Shown in pieces: positions 28,087 to 37,080 of a DNA stretch of 64,000 nt. The first letter of the stretch is position 1, and every line of letters begins with the position of its first letter. Source of the stretch: an uncultured Candidatus Melainabacteria bacterium. GTDB lineage: Bacteria > Cyanobacteriota > Vampirovibrionia > Gastranaerophilales > Gastranaerophilaceae. The notes under the pieces are model-generated. The model was not told where the DNA came from. It ran no database searches and saw only the letters and a list, made by a program, of their open reading frames with translations. The stretch covers positions 1 to 64,000 of the forward strand of contig CAKUXM010000007.1 of NCBI GenBank assembly GCA_934700335.1. Reading direction: 5' to 3'. Both the position numbers and the translations under genes were made by a program.

Positions 28087-29796
28087 ATGCAGGAAAACTT
28101 TTATATTTTAGAAAAACTTGAAAAATTACAAATCGAACTTAGACTTAAAAAACTAAGTAAAGCACTTCAAAACAAGAAAATAGTTTTATACGGCGCAAAT
28201 GAAATTTTAAAAGCTGTTTGCTCTAAGTTTAATATAAAAGAATATTTTAATATAATTGGAGTTTGTGATGATAAAATAACAAGCTCAAACATTTTTGAAC
28301 AAGAAGAGTTTAAAATAATTTCTGTACAAAATTTATATTTCTGCGGAGCAGATGTAATTCTTAACTTAAAAAACACAAACAATGATTTCAAAAAATATTT
28401 AAGACAAAATCATCTTGTAAAAAAGAGAGTTCAATTTGTAAATCTATTAGATAAACCTCTATTGGTAAAAATAAAAGATTTATATAATGTGTTAAAAATG
28501 TCATTTAGTACCTATCAACAAACAAAGGAAATTTTACCAATATTAAAAACCTTAATTGAATATTCAGATGACGAAATATATTCAAGACTTAATTACCAAA
28601 CAAAAGTCTTTAATTTAAAAAACTCAGAAAAACCTATCAGAGTTCTATTCTTAGCTTTTGACTATAACGAATGGACATTATCAAGTTTATATTATAAATT
28701 CAGAAGTGATGAAAACTTTAAAGTATTGCCAATTGTAGCATTACCAAACACAGCAAAAGAAGAATATCAAAATTTGCAATACACAATTGACAAATTTAAC
28801 CAACAAGGCATGGAATGTATTGATGGTTCTGACACAGGTGAAGGAGTTATGATAAAGGCTCTTAGACCAGACTTAATCATTTACCAACACCCTCAATACT
28901 TAAAAGACGAATACACACCGGCAAAACTTTCAGAATTTGCTTTAACTTGTTATATTGAACCTAAATTTAATACAGATAAAGCTTATTCGATTGATGATGA
29001 TTTATTAAAAGACAGATTATCAAATAGTTGGCAATTATATTCATCAAATCAATATAGCTTAAAATCCTATAAACATTCCGCTGTATCTGGTTTTACACTG
29101 TTTGAAAAATATCAACAAGACACAAATTCTACATACGATAAGTTATGGAATGTTCCTAGTACAGTAGAAAACAACAGAATTGTATATATTCCGTCTTATA
29201 CAGTATCAGAAAACTACGATATCGCAAGTTTTAGAGAAAATCAAAGATTTATACTTGATTATATTGCGACACACCCTCAATACAGCTTTGTTGTAATACA
29301 AGATACAAAATTTAAACAACAATGTTTAGAAAATTCTGTTGTAACAGAAGAAGAATTTAACCAATTCTTCAATTCATTTAGCTCGTTACCAAATATTAAA
29401 CTTGAAGAATATTCATCAATCATCGGAATTTTTAAAACATCAAACCTACTTTTGACAGATAGCATCAATTCTGCGATAAATTATTTTCCTTGCGGAAACC
29501 CAATAATCTATATTAACAATAGCAAACAACCTTTTGAAGGCAATGAAATTAGTGAAAAGATTTTTAAAACCTTCTATAAAATATCATCAAAAGAAACTTT
29601 AGACATTGTTTTAGAAGATTTATTACTTGCTCAGAACGATTACAATTTAAAACAAAGATTTACTATAATCGGCAAAGACGGCGAATATTTTAATTCAAAC
29701 GCAAGTGATTTTATTTTTGAAGATATCAAATCAAAACTTGAAAAGAATATTCAAGAAGAAACTGAAACCACAGAAGAGACTCTAATAGAAAACTAG
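28087..29796 (+). CDS. CDP-glycerol glycerophosphotransferase-like protein
   Basis: 569 aa. The N-terminal ~130 residues form a small Rossmann-like unit (KKIVLYGANEILKAV) as often fused to sugar-modifying enzymes. From ~190 the protein resembles the GT-B-like fold of CDP-glycerol:glycerophosphotransferases: RPDLIIYQHPQY, YIPSYTV, and TSNLLLTDSINSAINYFPCGNPIIY, where the family has D-S-SS-FD-F. The usual catalytic His and Asp patterns are only partly kept, so substrate and activity are uncertain. It may modify a surface glycan. The 3' end overlaps the convergent DHH gene by 4 bp. Confidence 0.6.
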   Translation: MQENFYILEKLEKLQIELRLKKLSKALQNKKIVLYGANEILKAVCSKFNIKEYFNIIGVCDDKITSSNIFEQEEFKIISVQNLYFCGADVILNLKNTNNDFKKYLRQNHLVKKRVQFVNLLDKPLLVKIKDLYNVLKMSFSTYQQTKEILPILKTLIEYSDDEIYSRLNYQTKVFNLKNSEKPIRVLFLAFDYNEWTLSSLYYKFRSDENFKVLPIVALPNTAKEEYQNLQYTIDKFNQQGMECIDGSDTGEGVMIKALRPDLIIYQHPQYLKDEYTPAKLSEFALTCYIEPKFNTDKAYSIDDDLLKDRLSNSWQLYSSNQYSLKSYKHSAVSGFTLFEKYQQDTNSTYDKLWNVPSTVENNRIVYIPSYTVSENYDIASFRENQRFILDYIATHPQYSFVVIQDTKFKQQCLENSVVTEEEFNQFFNSFSSLPNIKLEEYSSIIGIFKTSNLLLTDSINSAINYFPCGNPIIYINNSKQPFEGNEISEKIFKTFYKISSKETLDIVLEDLLLAQNDYNLKQRFTIIGKDGEYFNSNASDFIFEDIKSKLEKNIQEETETTEETLIEN

Positions 29797-30953
29797 TATT
29801 CAATATTTTCAGAAGCTTTTATAAAATTATTTACCCAAACATGTCGTTCTTCTGGATTTGTTGTTTGAATTGTGCCACCACAACGGTTGCTATGACCACC
29901 TGCAATAAGGTCTTCTGAGTAATTATCTTTCACATAATCAACAATTTTCATTGCATAATCTTTGTTTGATAATAAACTCATTTTATAAGTAACACCATCA
30001 GAACAAGGATAAAAGACAGCTACAGCTTCTAAGTTTTTATCTTTTAATAAAGCTTGTTTTCTATATTTACTTAGTATTTTTACAGCTTTTTCAGTATTTC
30101 TTCCAATACTCTTCCATTCTTTATCGTCTTCTTTTATTTCTACGTAAGCCATTTTTCCATTTTTAGAATACTGAGTTCTTTGTTTTAAACCTTTTGCAAA
30201 AGCTTTTTCTTCACTTGTAAATTTAGTTTTATCTAAGAAATGCTTACCAATTTTTGCTAAATCAATAACATTCAAAGATTTCCACAACTCAAATCTAACT
30301 TCTTTAGAGTTTTTATCTAAACCTGATTTATCTTTAGAAGAATCATCTTCAAAACCAGTAAACAAAGCTTTTGCAACTTCTTTGCTTGGCTTTTTACCCA
30401 ACGCTTCAAAAAATCTATAAATAATACCACAATTTGCACGGGCAGAACTATCTACATAATAATTTTTTGCTTCCATTTCTGGAACATTATTTTTATCATA
30501 AGCTCTTGTAACTTGATTAAAGTTAGGGGTAATTTTATTTTTGTCGTCATGGTGATCAATACCAACAATTGTTTTTGCATCATATTTTTGTAAATGTTTA
30601 AATACATTTGTTGCTAATCTATCTTTGCTAGAAAAATCTACGCACAAAGCAACATCTGCTTTTTTAGTATTTTCGTTTACATCTTTTGCATCAATAATGT
30701 TATATTTTGAAATATCGTAATTGTAATTATCCTTACCTCCAGAAGCGATAATTCTTGCATTTATACCATCATCTTTTAAATAATTATAAAAAGCAGTAGC
30801 ACTATTAAAAGTATCTTCATCAGACATTGCATGACAGAAAATATCAACACTCTTACCCGAATGAAGAATATTATCAATATGTTTTGCCTGATTTTTTGGC
30901 ATTACGTTAGCTTTAAAGCTAACATTTGCCATACGATTATTGATGCTTAACAT
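29793..30953 (-). CDS. DHH-family phosphoesterase (NrnA-like) with N-terminal VSFKA motif
   Basis: 386 aa. Motif I HAMSDEDT (His41, Asp45, Asp47), a metal Asp in CVDFSS (106) and the DHH motif DHHDD (133-137) mark the DHH domain. The C-terminal DHHA1 part contains AGGHSNRCGGTI. Such enzymes degrade nanoRNA, pAp or cyclic dinucleotide products; this one is closest to NrnA by layout. The start at 30953 has AGGTAG upstream. The N-terminus (NRMANVSFKANVMP) carries the lineage motif seen in other proteins here, which is odd for a plain cytoplasmic nuclease. Confidence 0.85.
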   Translation of the reverse strand: MLSINNRMANVSFKANVMPKNQAKHIDNILHSGKSVDIFCHAMSDEDTFNSATAFYNYLKDDGINARIIASGGKDNYNYDISKYNIIDAKDVNENTKKADVALCVDFSSKDRLATNVFKHLQKYDAKTIVGIDHHDDKNKITPNFNQVTRAYDKNNVPEMEAKNYYVDSSARANCGIIYRFFEALGKKPSKEVAKALFTGFEDDSSKDKSGLDKNSKEVRFELWKSLNVIDLAKIGKHFLDKTKFTSEEKAFAKGLKQRTQYSKNGKMAYVEIKEDDKEWKSIGRNTEKAVKILSKYRKQALLKDKNLEAVAVFYPCSDGVTYKMSLLSNKDYAMKIVDYVKDNYSEDLIAGGHSNRCGGTIQTTNPEERHVWVNNFIKASENIEY

Positions 30954-31023
30954 AATACTACCTACGTTTATATAAAGGTAATTTTTCATGATAAATTGCG
31001 CTGTATAAGCATGTTTTAAGGGA

Positions 31024-31410
31024 TTATTTTAAGTTTTTGTAATAATCAGTTAATCTCTGTTTTAAGACTTCCGGCTTTTCATAATATTCTTCAGAGATAA
31101 TATATTTTTTGCCGGTTTTTGGATTGATAACGTACAATGTCGGAATTCCATCTAAATAAACATTGTCGCACATTGAAGGCTTATGTTTTGTTGTTATGTC
31201 GTGATAAGAAAAATTGTACATGTCTGATAAATTATCTGCTAAATGAAAAAATATTGGTTTAAATTGTTTGCAATGAAAACAATAATCGGCAGAATACATA
31301 ACAACAAAAGGTTTATCTTTTTTGTCTGCTTTTTCACACGCAAGATTTTTTGCAAAACCAGTTTGACACACGCAAATAAATATGAAAAGTACCCAAAATA
31401 TTTTTTTCAT
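31024..31410 (-). CDS. Secreted thioredoxin-fold protein
   Basis: 128 aa from the ATG at 31410; upstream codons overlap glgC and its terminator and are not used. A signal peptide (1-20, ending TGFA) is followed by a thioredoxin-like domain with CFHC at 44-47 and a cis-Pro segment DGIPTLYV. This is a periplasmic or extracytoplasmic thiol-disulfide protein. Cys25 and Cys79 are additional. It begins immediately after the glgC terminator, with GGGAG in the terminator stem serving as ribosome binding site, so it may be expressed by read-through. Confidence 0.85.
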   Translation of the reverse strand: MKKIFWVLFIFICVCQTGFAKNLACEKADKKDKPFVVMYSADYCFHCKQFKPIFFHLADNLSDMYNFSYHDITTKHKPSMCDNVYLDGIPTLYVINPKTGKKYIISEEYYEKPEVLKQRLTDYYKNLK

Positions 31411-31454
31411 AAAAAAAAAGCTCCCGCATTCATTATTACATGCAAGAGCTTTTT
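31411..31454 (-). terminator. glgC terminator, also the leader of the thioredoxin-fold gene
   Basis: On the minus strand AAAAAAGCTC...GCAT pairs with ATGC...GGAGCTTTTTT and ends in nine T directly before the ATG at 31410. The hairpin includes the likely ribosome binding site of the next gene. Confidence 0.75.
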
Positions 31455-31477
31455 TAAATAGTCTATCGTTACAATTA

Positions 31478-32716
31478 TTAAAGGATAGCACCTTTTGGAA
31501 CAACTGTAATACCGTTTGGAGAAACGAAGAAACCTCTTTGTGTATCAACTTCTCTATCGAAACCGATTTTAGTATGAGGAGGAATTTCAACATTTTTATC
31601 AATGATAGCGTTTCTAATTTCACAGTGTCTGCCAACATTAACGTTTTCCATTAAGATACTGTCTGAAACTTGTGAGTATGAATTAATTCTAACTTTTGGA
31701 GAAAGAATACATCTAGACAAGCTACCACCAGATACGATACAGCCTTCAGAAACCATAGAATTTGTAGCCATACCAACACGATCACCTTCTTGCCATATAA
31801 ATTTAGCAGGTGGGTAATTGTAATTGAATGTTCTTAAAGGCCATTCTTTAGCGTATAAATTAAGTTCTGGACAAGAATCTAGTAAATCCATATTAGCTTG
31901 CCAGTAAGCATCAATGCTTCCTACATCTTTCCAGTAACCACGTTCAGCATCTGTCATACCAGAGAAAGCATTGTCTTTGAAGTTATAAACATAAACTGGT
32001 TTACCTTCATTTAATAACATTGGAATAACGTTTTTACCGAAGTCATGATTAGAACCTTCAATTTTAGCATCTCTTTCAAGAGCATCAACTAAAACATCTC
32101 TACCAAAAATATAATTACCCATAGAAGCTAAACATAAATCTGGGTGTCCAGGAATACATTTAGGTTTAGTTTTTGGTTTTTCGATAAAGCTTGTTAATTT
32201 CCAGTTGTCATCAACTTCCATAATACCAAATTCAGAAGCTTCTTCAATTGGAATAGGAATAGCTGCGATTGTTAAAGCAGCTTGTTTTTCTTTATGGTAT
32301 GCCAACATTTGAGACACGTCCATTTTGTAGATGTGATCACCACCAAATACACAAACATAATTTGGGTCAGCATCAACAATATGCAATAGGTTTTGATAAA
32401 CAGCATCTGCAGTACCTTGATACCAAGTTCCACCAGTTCTCATTTGAGCAGGCACTAAATCAACATATTGATCCAAGAATGGAGACAAAGCATAACCCCT
32501 TGAAATGTGTTGATTTAAAGAATCTGATTTGTATTGTGTTAAAACTTTAATTTTATAGAAGCCAGAGTTGATAAAGTTATTTAAAACAAAATCAATAATT
32601 CTGTATCTTCCACCGAATGGAACAGCAGGTTTAGCTCTGTCTCGAGTTAGTGGAAATAATCTTTTACCTTCACCACCTGCTAAAATCATAACTAATGCAT
32701 CGTCAATTGTTGTCAT
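31478..32716 (-). CDS. glgC: Glucose-1-phosphate adenylyltransferase
   Basis: 412 aa, typical length. LAGGEGKRLFPLTRDRAKPAVPFGG is the nucleotide-binding signature (split here only for description), and YQGTADAVYQNL, VFGGDHIYKMD and IEKP follow. The C-terminal third is a left-handed beta-helix. It makes ADP-glucose from ATP and glucose-1-phosphate, the committed step of glycogen synthesis. No glgA or glgB is adjacent. AGAGGT supports the start. Allosteric class cannot be read with confidence. Confidence 0.97.
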   Translation of the reverse strand: MTTIDDALVMILAGGEGKRLFPLTRDRAKPAVPFGGRYRIIDFVLNNFINSGFYKIKVLTQYKSDSLNQHISRGYALSPFLDQYVDLVPAQMRTGGTWYQGTADAVYQNLLHIVDADPNYVCVFGGDHIYKMDVSQMLAYHKEKQAALTIAAIPIPIEEASEFGIMEVDDNWKLTSFIEKPKTKPKCIPGHPDLCLASMGNYIFGRDVLVDALERDAKIEGSNHDFGKNVIPMLLNEGKPVYVYNFKDNAFSGMTDAERGYWKDVGSIDAYWQANMDLLDSCPELNLYAKEWPLRTFNYNYPPAKFIWQEGDRVGMATNSMVSEGCIVSGGSLSRCILSPKVRINSYSQVSDSILMENVNVGRHCEIRNAIIDKNVEIPPHTKIGFDREVDTQRGFFVSPNGITVVPKGAIL

Positions 32717-32901
32717 TTTTTACCTCTTTAAACTAATAGTTATTATATAAACTCTATTTTAACAGTATATTATAATCAAAAATTAAATTCACTAATACAA
32801 AATGATGAAATTTTTAAGAAATTAATGGTACTAAAGTATTATTTCTTAAAACATGAAATAGACTGCTTGACAATGAAATATTTGCATGATATAAAGTAAG
32901 T

Positions 32902-32950
32902 GGGGTAAATGTATATTTTAGGGCTTGCAAATGCAAGCCTTTATTTTTTT
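32902..32950 (+). ncRNA. Candidate small RNA of about 50 nt
   Basis: A consensus promoter, TTGACA (32867-32872), 17-bp spacer, TATAAA (32890-32895), points into a short stretch that ends with the intrinsic terminator GGCTTGCA/TGCAAGCC followed by TTTATTTTTTT. No gene lies downstream on the plus strand before the convergent rplL. The expected product starts GGGGTAAATG. Promoter and terminator quality are both high for this AT-rich genome. Function unknown. Confidence 0.6.
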
Positions 32951-32980
32951 GTATTTTTTAGAAATTATAATTATAAAAAT

Positions 32981-33055
32981 AGAGGGGCGAACTTTGAAAA
33001 AGTTCGCCTCTCTATTTAATAAAAAACGAACGGATTTAAAAAATCCGTTCGTTTT
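32981..33055 (-). terminator. Tandem terminators of rplJ-rplL
   Basis: First hairpin in transcript order: AACGAACGGATTT/AAATCCGTTCGTT followed by TTTT. Second: GAGGCGAACTTT/AAAGTTCGCCCCTC followed by TATTTTTAT. Confidence 0.85.
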
Positions 33056-33075
33056 CAAAAGTTTAAAAAACCAAA

Positions 33076-33453
33076 CTATTTGATTTCAACTTTAGCGCCT
33101 GCAGCTTCTAATTGTTTTTTCATAGCTTCAGCGTCTTCTTTTTTAACGTTTTCTTTGATTGGTTTTGGAGCTCCATCAACTAATTCTTTAGCTTCTTTCA
33201 AGCCTAAACCAGTGATAGCTCTAACTTCTTTTAATACAGCGATTTTGTTAGCACCAGCTTCAGCTAATACAACTGTAACTTCAGAAGCTTCATCTGCGCC
33301 ACCTTCAGCTGCTGCTGCTGCTGGAGCTGCTGCTACTGCAACTGGAGCTGCTGCAGATACGCCGAATTTTTCTTCCATAGCTTTTACTAATTCTGCTGCT
33401 TCTAATAATGTTAATTTTTCGATTGATTCTAAAATAGTTTCTACGTTACTCAT
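33076..33453 (-). CDS. rplL: Ribosomal protein L7/L12
   Basis: 125 aa. The N-terminal dimerisation helices, an Ala-rich hinge (AAPAAAAAEGGADE) and the C-terminal domain (KIAVLKEVRAITGLGLKEAKELVD) are standard. It forms the ribosomal stalk with L10 and recruits translation factors. AAAGGAAATT lies upstream of the ATG. It follows rplJ by 90 nt and is closed by tandem terminators; rpoB and rpoC do not follow. Confidence 0.98.
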   Translation of the reverse strand: MSNVETILESIEKLTLLEAAELVKAMEEKFGVSAAAPVAVAAAPAAAAAEGGADEASEVTVVLAEAGANKIAVLKEVRAITGLGLKEAKELVDGAPKPIKENVKKEDAEAMKKQLEAAGAKVEIK

Positions 33454-33543
33454 TTTAATTTCCTTTCTAAATATTAATTTTGTGTAATTTACTTTTTAAA
33501 ATTTGAACTACGTGCTAGGCACAAAGTTCTTGGTAAAAATTAA

Positions 33544-34065
33544 TTAAGCTGATTTTTGGTCTCTTACAGCTGCCATAGCTCTTGTTAATTGAGCCATTAC
33601 AGCATTGATAGAGCCAACGATGCCTGTTGCTGGTGAATTTACGCAGCCAAGCATTTTTGCATATAATTCTTCTTTTGTTGGAAGATTAGCAAGAGCTTTA
33701 GCTTCTTGAGCTGATAATAATTTACCTTCTAATACAGCTGCAACGATTTCACCTTTTTTAGCTTCTTTAATAAATTGAGATAAAGCTTTAGCTGGAGATA
33801 CAGGATCTTCAAAACCAAACGCAATTGCTGATGGTCCTTTTAAAGATTCGCTCAATACTTCATATTGAGTGTCTTTAATAGCGATTTTAGTCAATGTGTT
33901 TTTAGTAACCATGTAATCGCCGCCACCTTTTTGGATACTGCGTCTTAATTTTGTAATTTCTTCTACAGTTAATCCTTGATAGTTTGTAAGGATTGCTACT
34001 TGAGCTTTATCAACTTTTTCTTTAATTTTTTCGATTTTTTCATCTTTAAACGCTTTTGTTGACAT
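33544..34065 (-). CDS. rplJ: Ribosomal protein L10
   Basis: 173 aa, from the ATG at 34065 behind AAAAGGAG; the longer frame reads into the leader. Typical features: KVDKAQVAILTNYQGLTVEEITKLRR, GGDYMVTKNTL, and the C-terminal helix that binds L7/L12. L10 also autoregulates rplJL by binding the mRNA leader, and such a leader is visible upstream. Confidence 0.97.
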   Translation of the reverse strand: MSTKAFKDEKIEKIKEKVDKAQVAILTNYQGLTVEEITKLRRSIQKGGGDYMVTKNTLTKIAIKDTQYEVLSESLKGPSAIAFGFEDPVSPAKALSQFIKEAKKGEIVAAVLEGKLLSAQEAKALANLPTKEELYAKMLGCVNSPATGIVGSINAVMAQLTRAMAAVRDQKSA

Positions 34066-34164
34066 TTTTTCTCCTTTTATATTTTTTATCGACCTATTAT
34101 GTGTAAGCAATAAAAAAATTTTGCATACACTAAGCCGCAAAATTTCCAATCAAAACTATTAAAT

Positions 34165-34235
34165 TTAAGTTTTTGACCTCGGTTAGCGAATTTTAATCCG
34201 AAACGGAACTAACTGTCTGCGGTTTGTAATACTAA
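34165..34235 (-). promoter_or_regulatory. Ribosomal protein L10 leader
   Basis: Read on the minus strand, CCGCAGACAGTTAG and GCTAACCGAGGTC pair with a bulged kink-turn-like core. AGACAG with CCGAGGT is the conserved signature of L10 leaders. It lies about 105 nt upstream of rplJ. L10 (with L7/L12) would bind here to repress translation. Confidence 0.85.
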
Positions 34236-34377
34236 AATATACAAAACATAAATTAAAATCAAGCATGTCATTAACATGTTGTTAATATTTATAAAGCTTA
34301 CAAACAAATACTTAATTTTATTGCCAAATCTTTTTTAATACATTATTATAAAATTATTGTTCAAAAAGGAAACATCA

Positions 34378-34869
34378 ATGACAGAAGAAAAAAGTAAAGT
34401 TACTATATATACAGACGGCGCTTGCAAATCTAATCCTGGCAAGGGTGGATACGGTGCTATTTTAACTTTTGTTGATTCAAAAGGTCAGTATCACGAAAAG
34501 GAATTAACAGAAGGTTATGAGCTTACAACAAATAACAGAATGGAGCTTATGGCAGCAATCGTGGCACTTGAAGCCCTTAAAAAACCTTCTGATGTTACAT
34601 TAATTTCTGATAGCAAATATCTTGTTGATGCTATAAAAAACAAGTGGCTAGAAGGTTGGCAGGCAAAGAATTGGAGAACAGCTGGAAAAAGTCCTGTAAA
34701 AAATGTTGATTTGTGGAAAAGGTTGATTGAGGCAATGAAACCTCACACAGTTCAATACGAATGGATAAAAGGGCATGCAGGACACGAGTACAATGAGCGT
34801 TGTGATGAATTAGCAACAAATTCTTGCGCAAACGATGTATTACTTATTGATGAAGGTTTTAAAAATTAG
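34378..34869 (+). CDS. rnhA: Ribonuclease HI
   Basis: 163 aa from the ATG at 34378 (AAAAAGGAAAC upstream). The catalytic residues are in place: YTDGACKSNPG (Asp13), NNRMELMAA (Glu56), ISDSKYL (Asp78), and KGHAGHEYNERCDELA. It cuts RNA in RNA:DNA hybrids. The next gene starts 8 nt after its stop, so they form an operon. Confidence 0.96.
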   Translation: MTEEKSKVTIYTDGACKSNPGKGGYGAILTFVDSKGQYHEKELTEGYELTTNNRMELMAAIVALEALKKPSDVTLISDSKYLVDAIKNKWLEGWQAKNWRTAGKSPVKNVDLWKRLIEAMKPHTVQYEWIKGHAGHEYNERCDELATNSCANDVLLIDEGFKN

Positions 34870-34877
34870 GAGATTTT

Positions 34878-35474
34878 ATGAAAAATATATGTGTATTTTG
34901 TGGAGCAAGCGATGGACTTGATAAATCTTATTACGAAGAAGCAACAAAAATGGGTAAATTACTTGCAGAAAACGGGTATAACCTTATTTATGGCGGTTCC
35001 TCTATGGGAATTATGGGTGCAGTTTCAAAAAGTGCAAAAGAAAACGGTTCTAAGCTAATCGGAATTATCCCAGAAAGATTGGACGAAATCTGCAAACACA
35101 CAGATAGCAACACTTACGACGAATATCATATTACAAAAGGTATGAGAGAACGCAAAGCAAAAATGGACGAACTTTCAGACGGCATTATTGCACTCCCTGG
35201 GGGATTTGGCACATTGGAAGAAGTTTCTGAAATGATTGTTCAAAAGATTTTAGGTTATAATAACAAGCCAATTGTGTTTTTGAATACTAATCATTTTTAT
35301 GACAACCTATTTGAATTTTTTGAACAATTAATATTAGAAAGATTTGCGCAAACAAAAGCGTCTTATTATTACTATTTGGCTCAAACACCAGAAGAAGTTA
35401 TTGGATACTTAAAAACATACGTTCCAAACGAATTACCTAAAACAGCTGATGAGATTTATGTGAAAAAAGCGTAA
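34878..35474 (+). CDS. LOG-family protein (nucleoside 5'-monophosphate phosphoribohydrolase type)
   Basis: 198 aa. CVFCGAS, YGGSSMGIMGAVS, GMRERKAKMDELSD and the signature PGGFGTLEE (107-115) define the family once annotated as lysine decarboxylase. Members release a base from nucleoside 5'-monophosphates; plant LOG enzymes make active cytokinins. The bacterial substrate here is unknown. AGGAG precedes the ATG. The stop codon is supplied by a copy of the GCGTAAGCCGGTGTGA repeat. Confidence 0.92.
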   Translation: MKNICVFCGASDGLDKSYYEEATKMGKLLAENGYNLIYGGSSMGIMGAVSKSAKENGSKLIGIIPERLDEICKHTDSNTYDEYHITKGMRERKAKMDELSDGIIALPGGFGTLEEVSEMIVQKILGYNNKPIVFLNTNHFYDNLFEFFEQLILERFAQTKASYYYYLAQTPEEVIGYLKTYVPNELPKTADEIYVKKA

Positions 35475-35484
35475 GCCGGTGTGA
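35469..35484. repeat. GCGTAAGCCGGTGTGA repeat copy
   Basis: Identical to 9852-9867 and to the reverse complements at 2977-2992 and 3089-3104. It overlaps the end of the LOG gene: the TAA within the repeat is the stop codon. Confidence 0.75.
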
Positions 35485-36630
35485 TTACAAATCATTATAA
35501 ATAAACTCGCCTGTTTCACGTAATCTAGGTTTTGTTGGAGTAAAATCTAAATCAAGTTTTGGCTCCTCTTTTATCATGATTACGTCAACTTCTTTTGGTT
35601 GAGTTTTCATATTATTCAAATTCTGATTAGCTTCGTCCATTTTTTGTTGAGCTTTTTCAGCCTTTTGTTTTGCTTTCAAAGCTTTCTTTTCTGCTCTTTG
35701 AACTTTTTTAGCTTGTTGTTTTGCTTTAAAGTTAGCAATTTTTGAATGAAGTTTATTATTTTGGTTTTCAATACCTTTTTTAGTATTGTTGTAAGCCTTA
35801 ATTGTTCCACGTTTTGTAGCACGGTAAGCTCTTGCACCGTAACGTTTTGTACCACGACCAGCAATAACGGCCCCTCGTTTTGCATTAAGTTTTACACTGT
35901 CAACGACAAGTGGATTTGTTTTGACAATTTCTGGGTGATTAAAGTAATTGCTGTATTCATCAACGTTATACGCAATAAATTGTAATTCTTGTATAACTTG
36001 TGGAGCTAAATACATTTTTGAATGTCTTTTTATCCATTCCATTTGCTCTGTTTGAGGAGCAAAGTTTGTTGGTATCATACGGTTTTCACGTGATGATAAA
36101 AGTTTTTGATAATTTTTTTGCCAAACAATAACTTGTTTATTCGGGTCAATCAAATAAACTTGCGTTGATAATCTCATTGCAGGGTCAATAACAGCTGCGC
36201 CAGGGATATTTAAAAAATCCCAAACGGTTCTTCTCAAAAAGTAATTTTGCACGTCCATATTTGATGCAACCAACAATATCCAATTTGCTCTAAAATTGTA
36301 ATTAATTTGTTTTAAAGCCATATAATCAATATTGTAAGTGTTTTTGAAATCAAACATTGTTTTTTGAGTTAATCTAGTTGACTTATCTGTTGCATAAAGA
36401 ACTCTTTTTACATAACTAACAGTAGGAGCACTAAAGCCTTTTACATTGTTCAAATAATTTACTATATCATTTGAAATAAGTTCAGAAGCTTCTGGATAAA
36501 TAAAAGCGTCCATTTCTTTTTTTGCTAAAGTATCCGGCAAAACTAAAACCTTAATTGTTTTCGTTGCAGCAAAACAAGGTTGAGCCATTATAAATAATAT
36601 TAACAAAAATACCTTCACAAAAATTTTCAT
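35485..36630 (-). CDS. Secreted hypothetical protein with a basic coiled-coil tail
   Basis: 381 aa. A signal peptide (1-22, ending CFAA) precedes a ~220-residue domain that resembles periplasmic proteins measuring or binding ligands (TIKVLVLPDTLAKKEMDAFIYPE; YMALKQINYNFRANWILLV), but I recognise no family. The C-terminal third is very basic, with KRG/TKRG segments and a run of Lys/Ala/Gln coiled coil (AKQQAKKVQRAEKKALKAKQ). The tail could bind nucleic acid or a polyanionic envelope polymer. Stands alone, convergent with the LOG gene. Confidence 0.75.
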   Translation of the reverse strand: MKIFVKVFLLILFIMAQPCFAATKTIKVLVLPDTLAKKEMDAFIYPEASELISNDIVNYLNNVKGFSAPTVSYVKRVLYATDKSTRLTQKTMFDFKNTYNIDYMALKQINYNFRANWILLVASNMDVQNYFLRRTVWDFLNIPGAAVIDPAMRLSTQVYLIDPNKQVIVWQKNYQKLLSSRENRMIPTNFAPQTEQMEWIKRHSKMYLAPQVIQELQFIAYNVDEYSNYFNHPEIVKTNPLVVDSVKLNAKRGAVIAGRGTKRYGARAYRATKRGTIKAYNNTKKGIENQNNKLHSKIANFKAKQQAKKVQRAEKKALKAKQKAEKAQQKMDEANQNLNNMKTQPKEVDVIMIKEEPKLDLDFTPTKPRLRETGEFIYNDL

Positions 36631-36687
36631 GGTAAGATTATAGCATATTCTTTTATAGAGTGCTAATTATTAAAAAGGAGTTAACAA

Positions 36688-37077
36688 ATGGATTACAAAG
36701 AACTATTAGAAAAAGCAAAAGAAGCTAGTAAAAATACATATTCACCATATTCAAAATTTCCAGTAGGAGCTTGTGTTGTAACTCCAAGTGGTAAAACTTT
36801 TATTGGTACAAATGTTGAAAACGCAAGTTTTGGTGCAACAATTTGCGCAGAAAGAAGTGCTATTATGAACATGGTTGTTAATGGCGAAAGAGAAATTGAA
36901 GCTATTGCAATTTATGGTCCAAAAATGAAAATGTGTGCACCTTGCGGTATTTGCAGACAAGTTATTGCAGAATTTAAGCTTAAGAATGGTACAACAAATA
37001 TTATCCTTGAAGGCGAAGACGGAGAACCTAAAGCTTTCACACTTGATGAAATTTTACCTTTAGGTTTTGAACTATAA
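36688..37077 (+). CDS. cdd: Cytidine deaminase
   Basis: 129 aa, the homotetrameric type. NASFGATICAERSAI holds the proton-shuttling Glu55 and zinc ligand Cys53; PCGICRQ holds Cys86 and Cys89. It converts cytidine and deoxycytidine to uridine forms in pyrimidine salvage. AAAAAGGAG precedes the ATG. The 84-aa gene begins 3 nt after its stop. Confidence 0.97.
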   Translation: MDYKELLEKAKEASKNTYSPYSKFPVGACVVTPSGKTFIGTNVENASFGATICAERSAIMNMVVNGEREIEAIAIYGPKMKMCAPCGICRQVIAEFKLKNGTTNIILEGEDGEPKAFTLDEILPLGFEL

Positions 37078-37080
37078 AAA

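Larger units (their letters stand above)
32717..33075. other. 359-bp intergenic region between glgC and rplL
   Basis: It contains the divergent glgC promoter area, a complete promoter-hairpin unit on the plus strand (32867-32950), and two tandem hairpins (32981-33013 and 33020-33055) that end the rplJL transcript. A 35-codon frame at 32908 runs through the hairpins and is not convincing. Confidence 0.75.

Noticed and set aside
32908..33018. 35-codon frame downstream of the consensus promoter at 32867
   Set aside because: It runs through one terminator and into a second hairpin and has no good ribosome binding site; a small RNA explains the region better.
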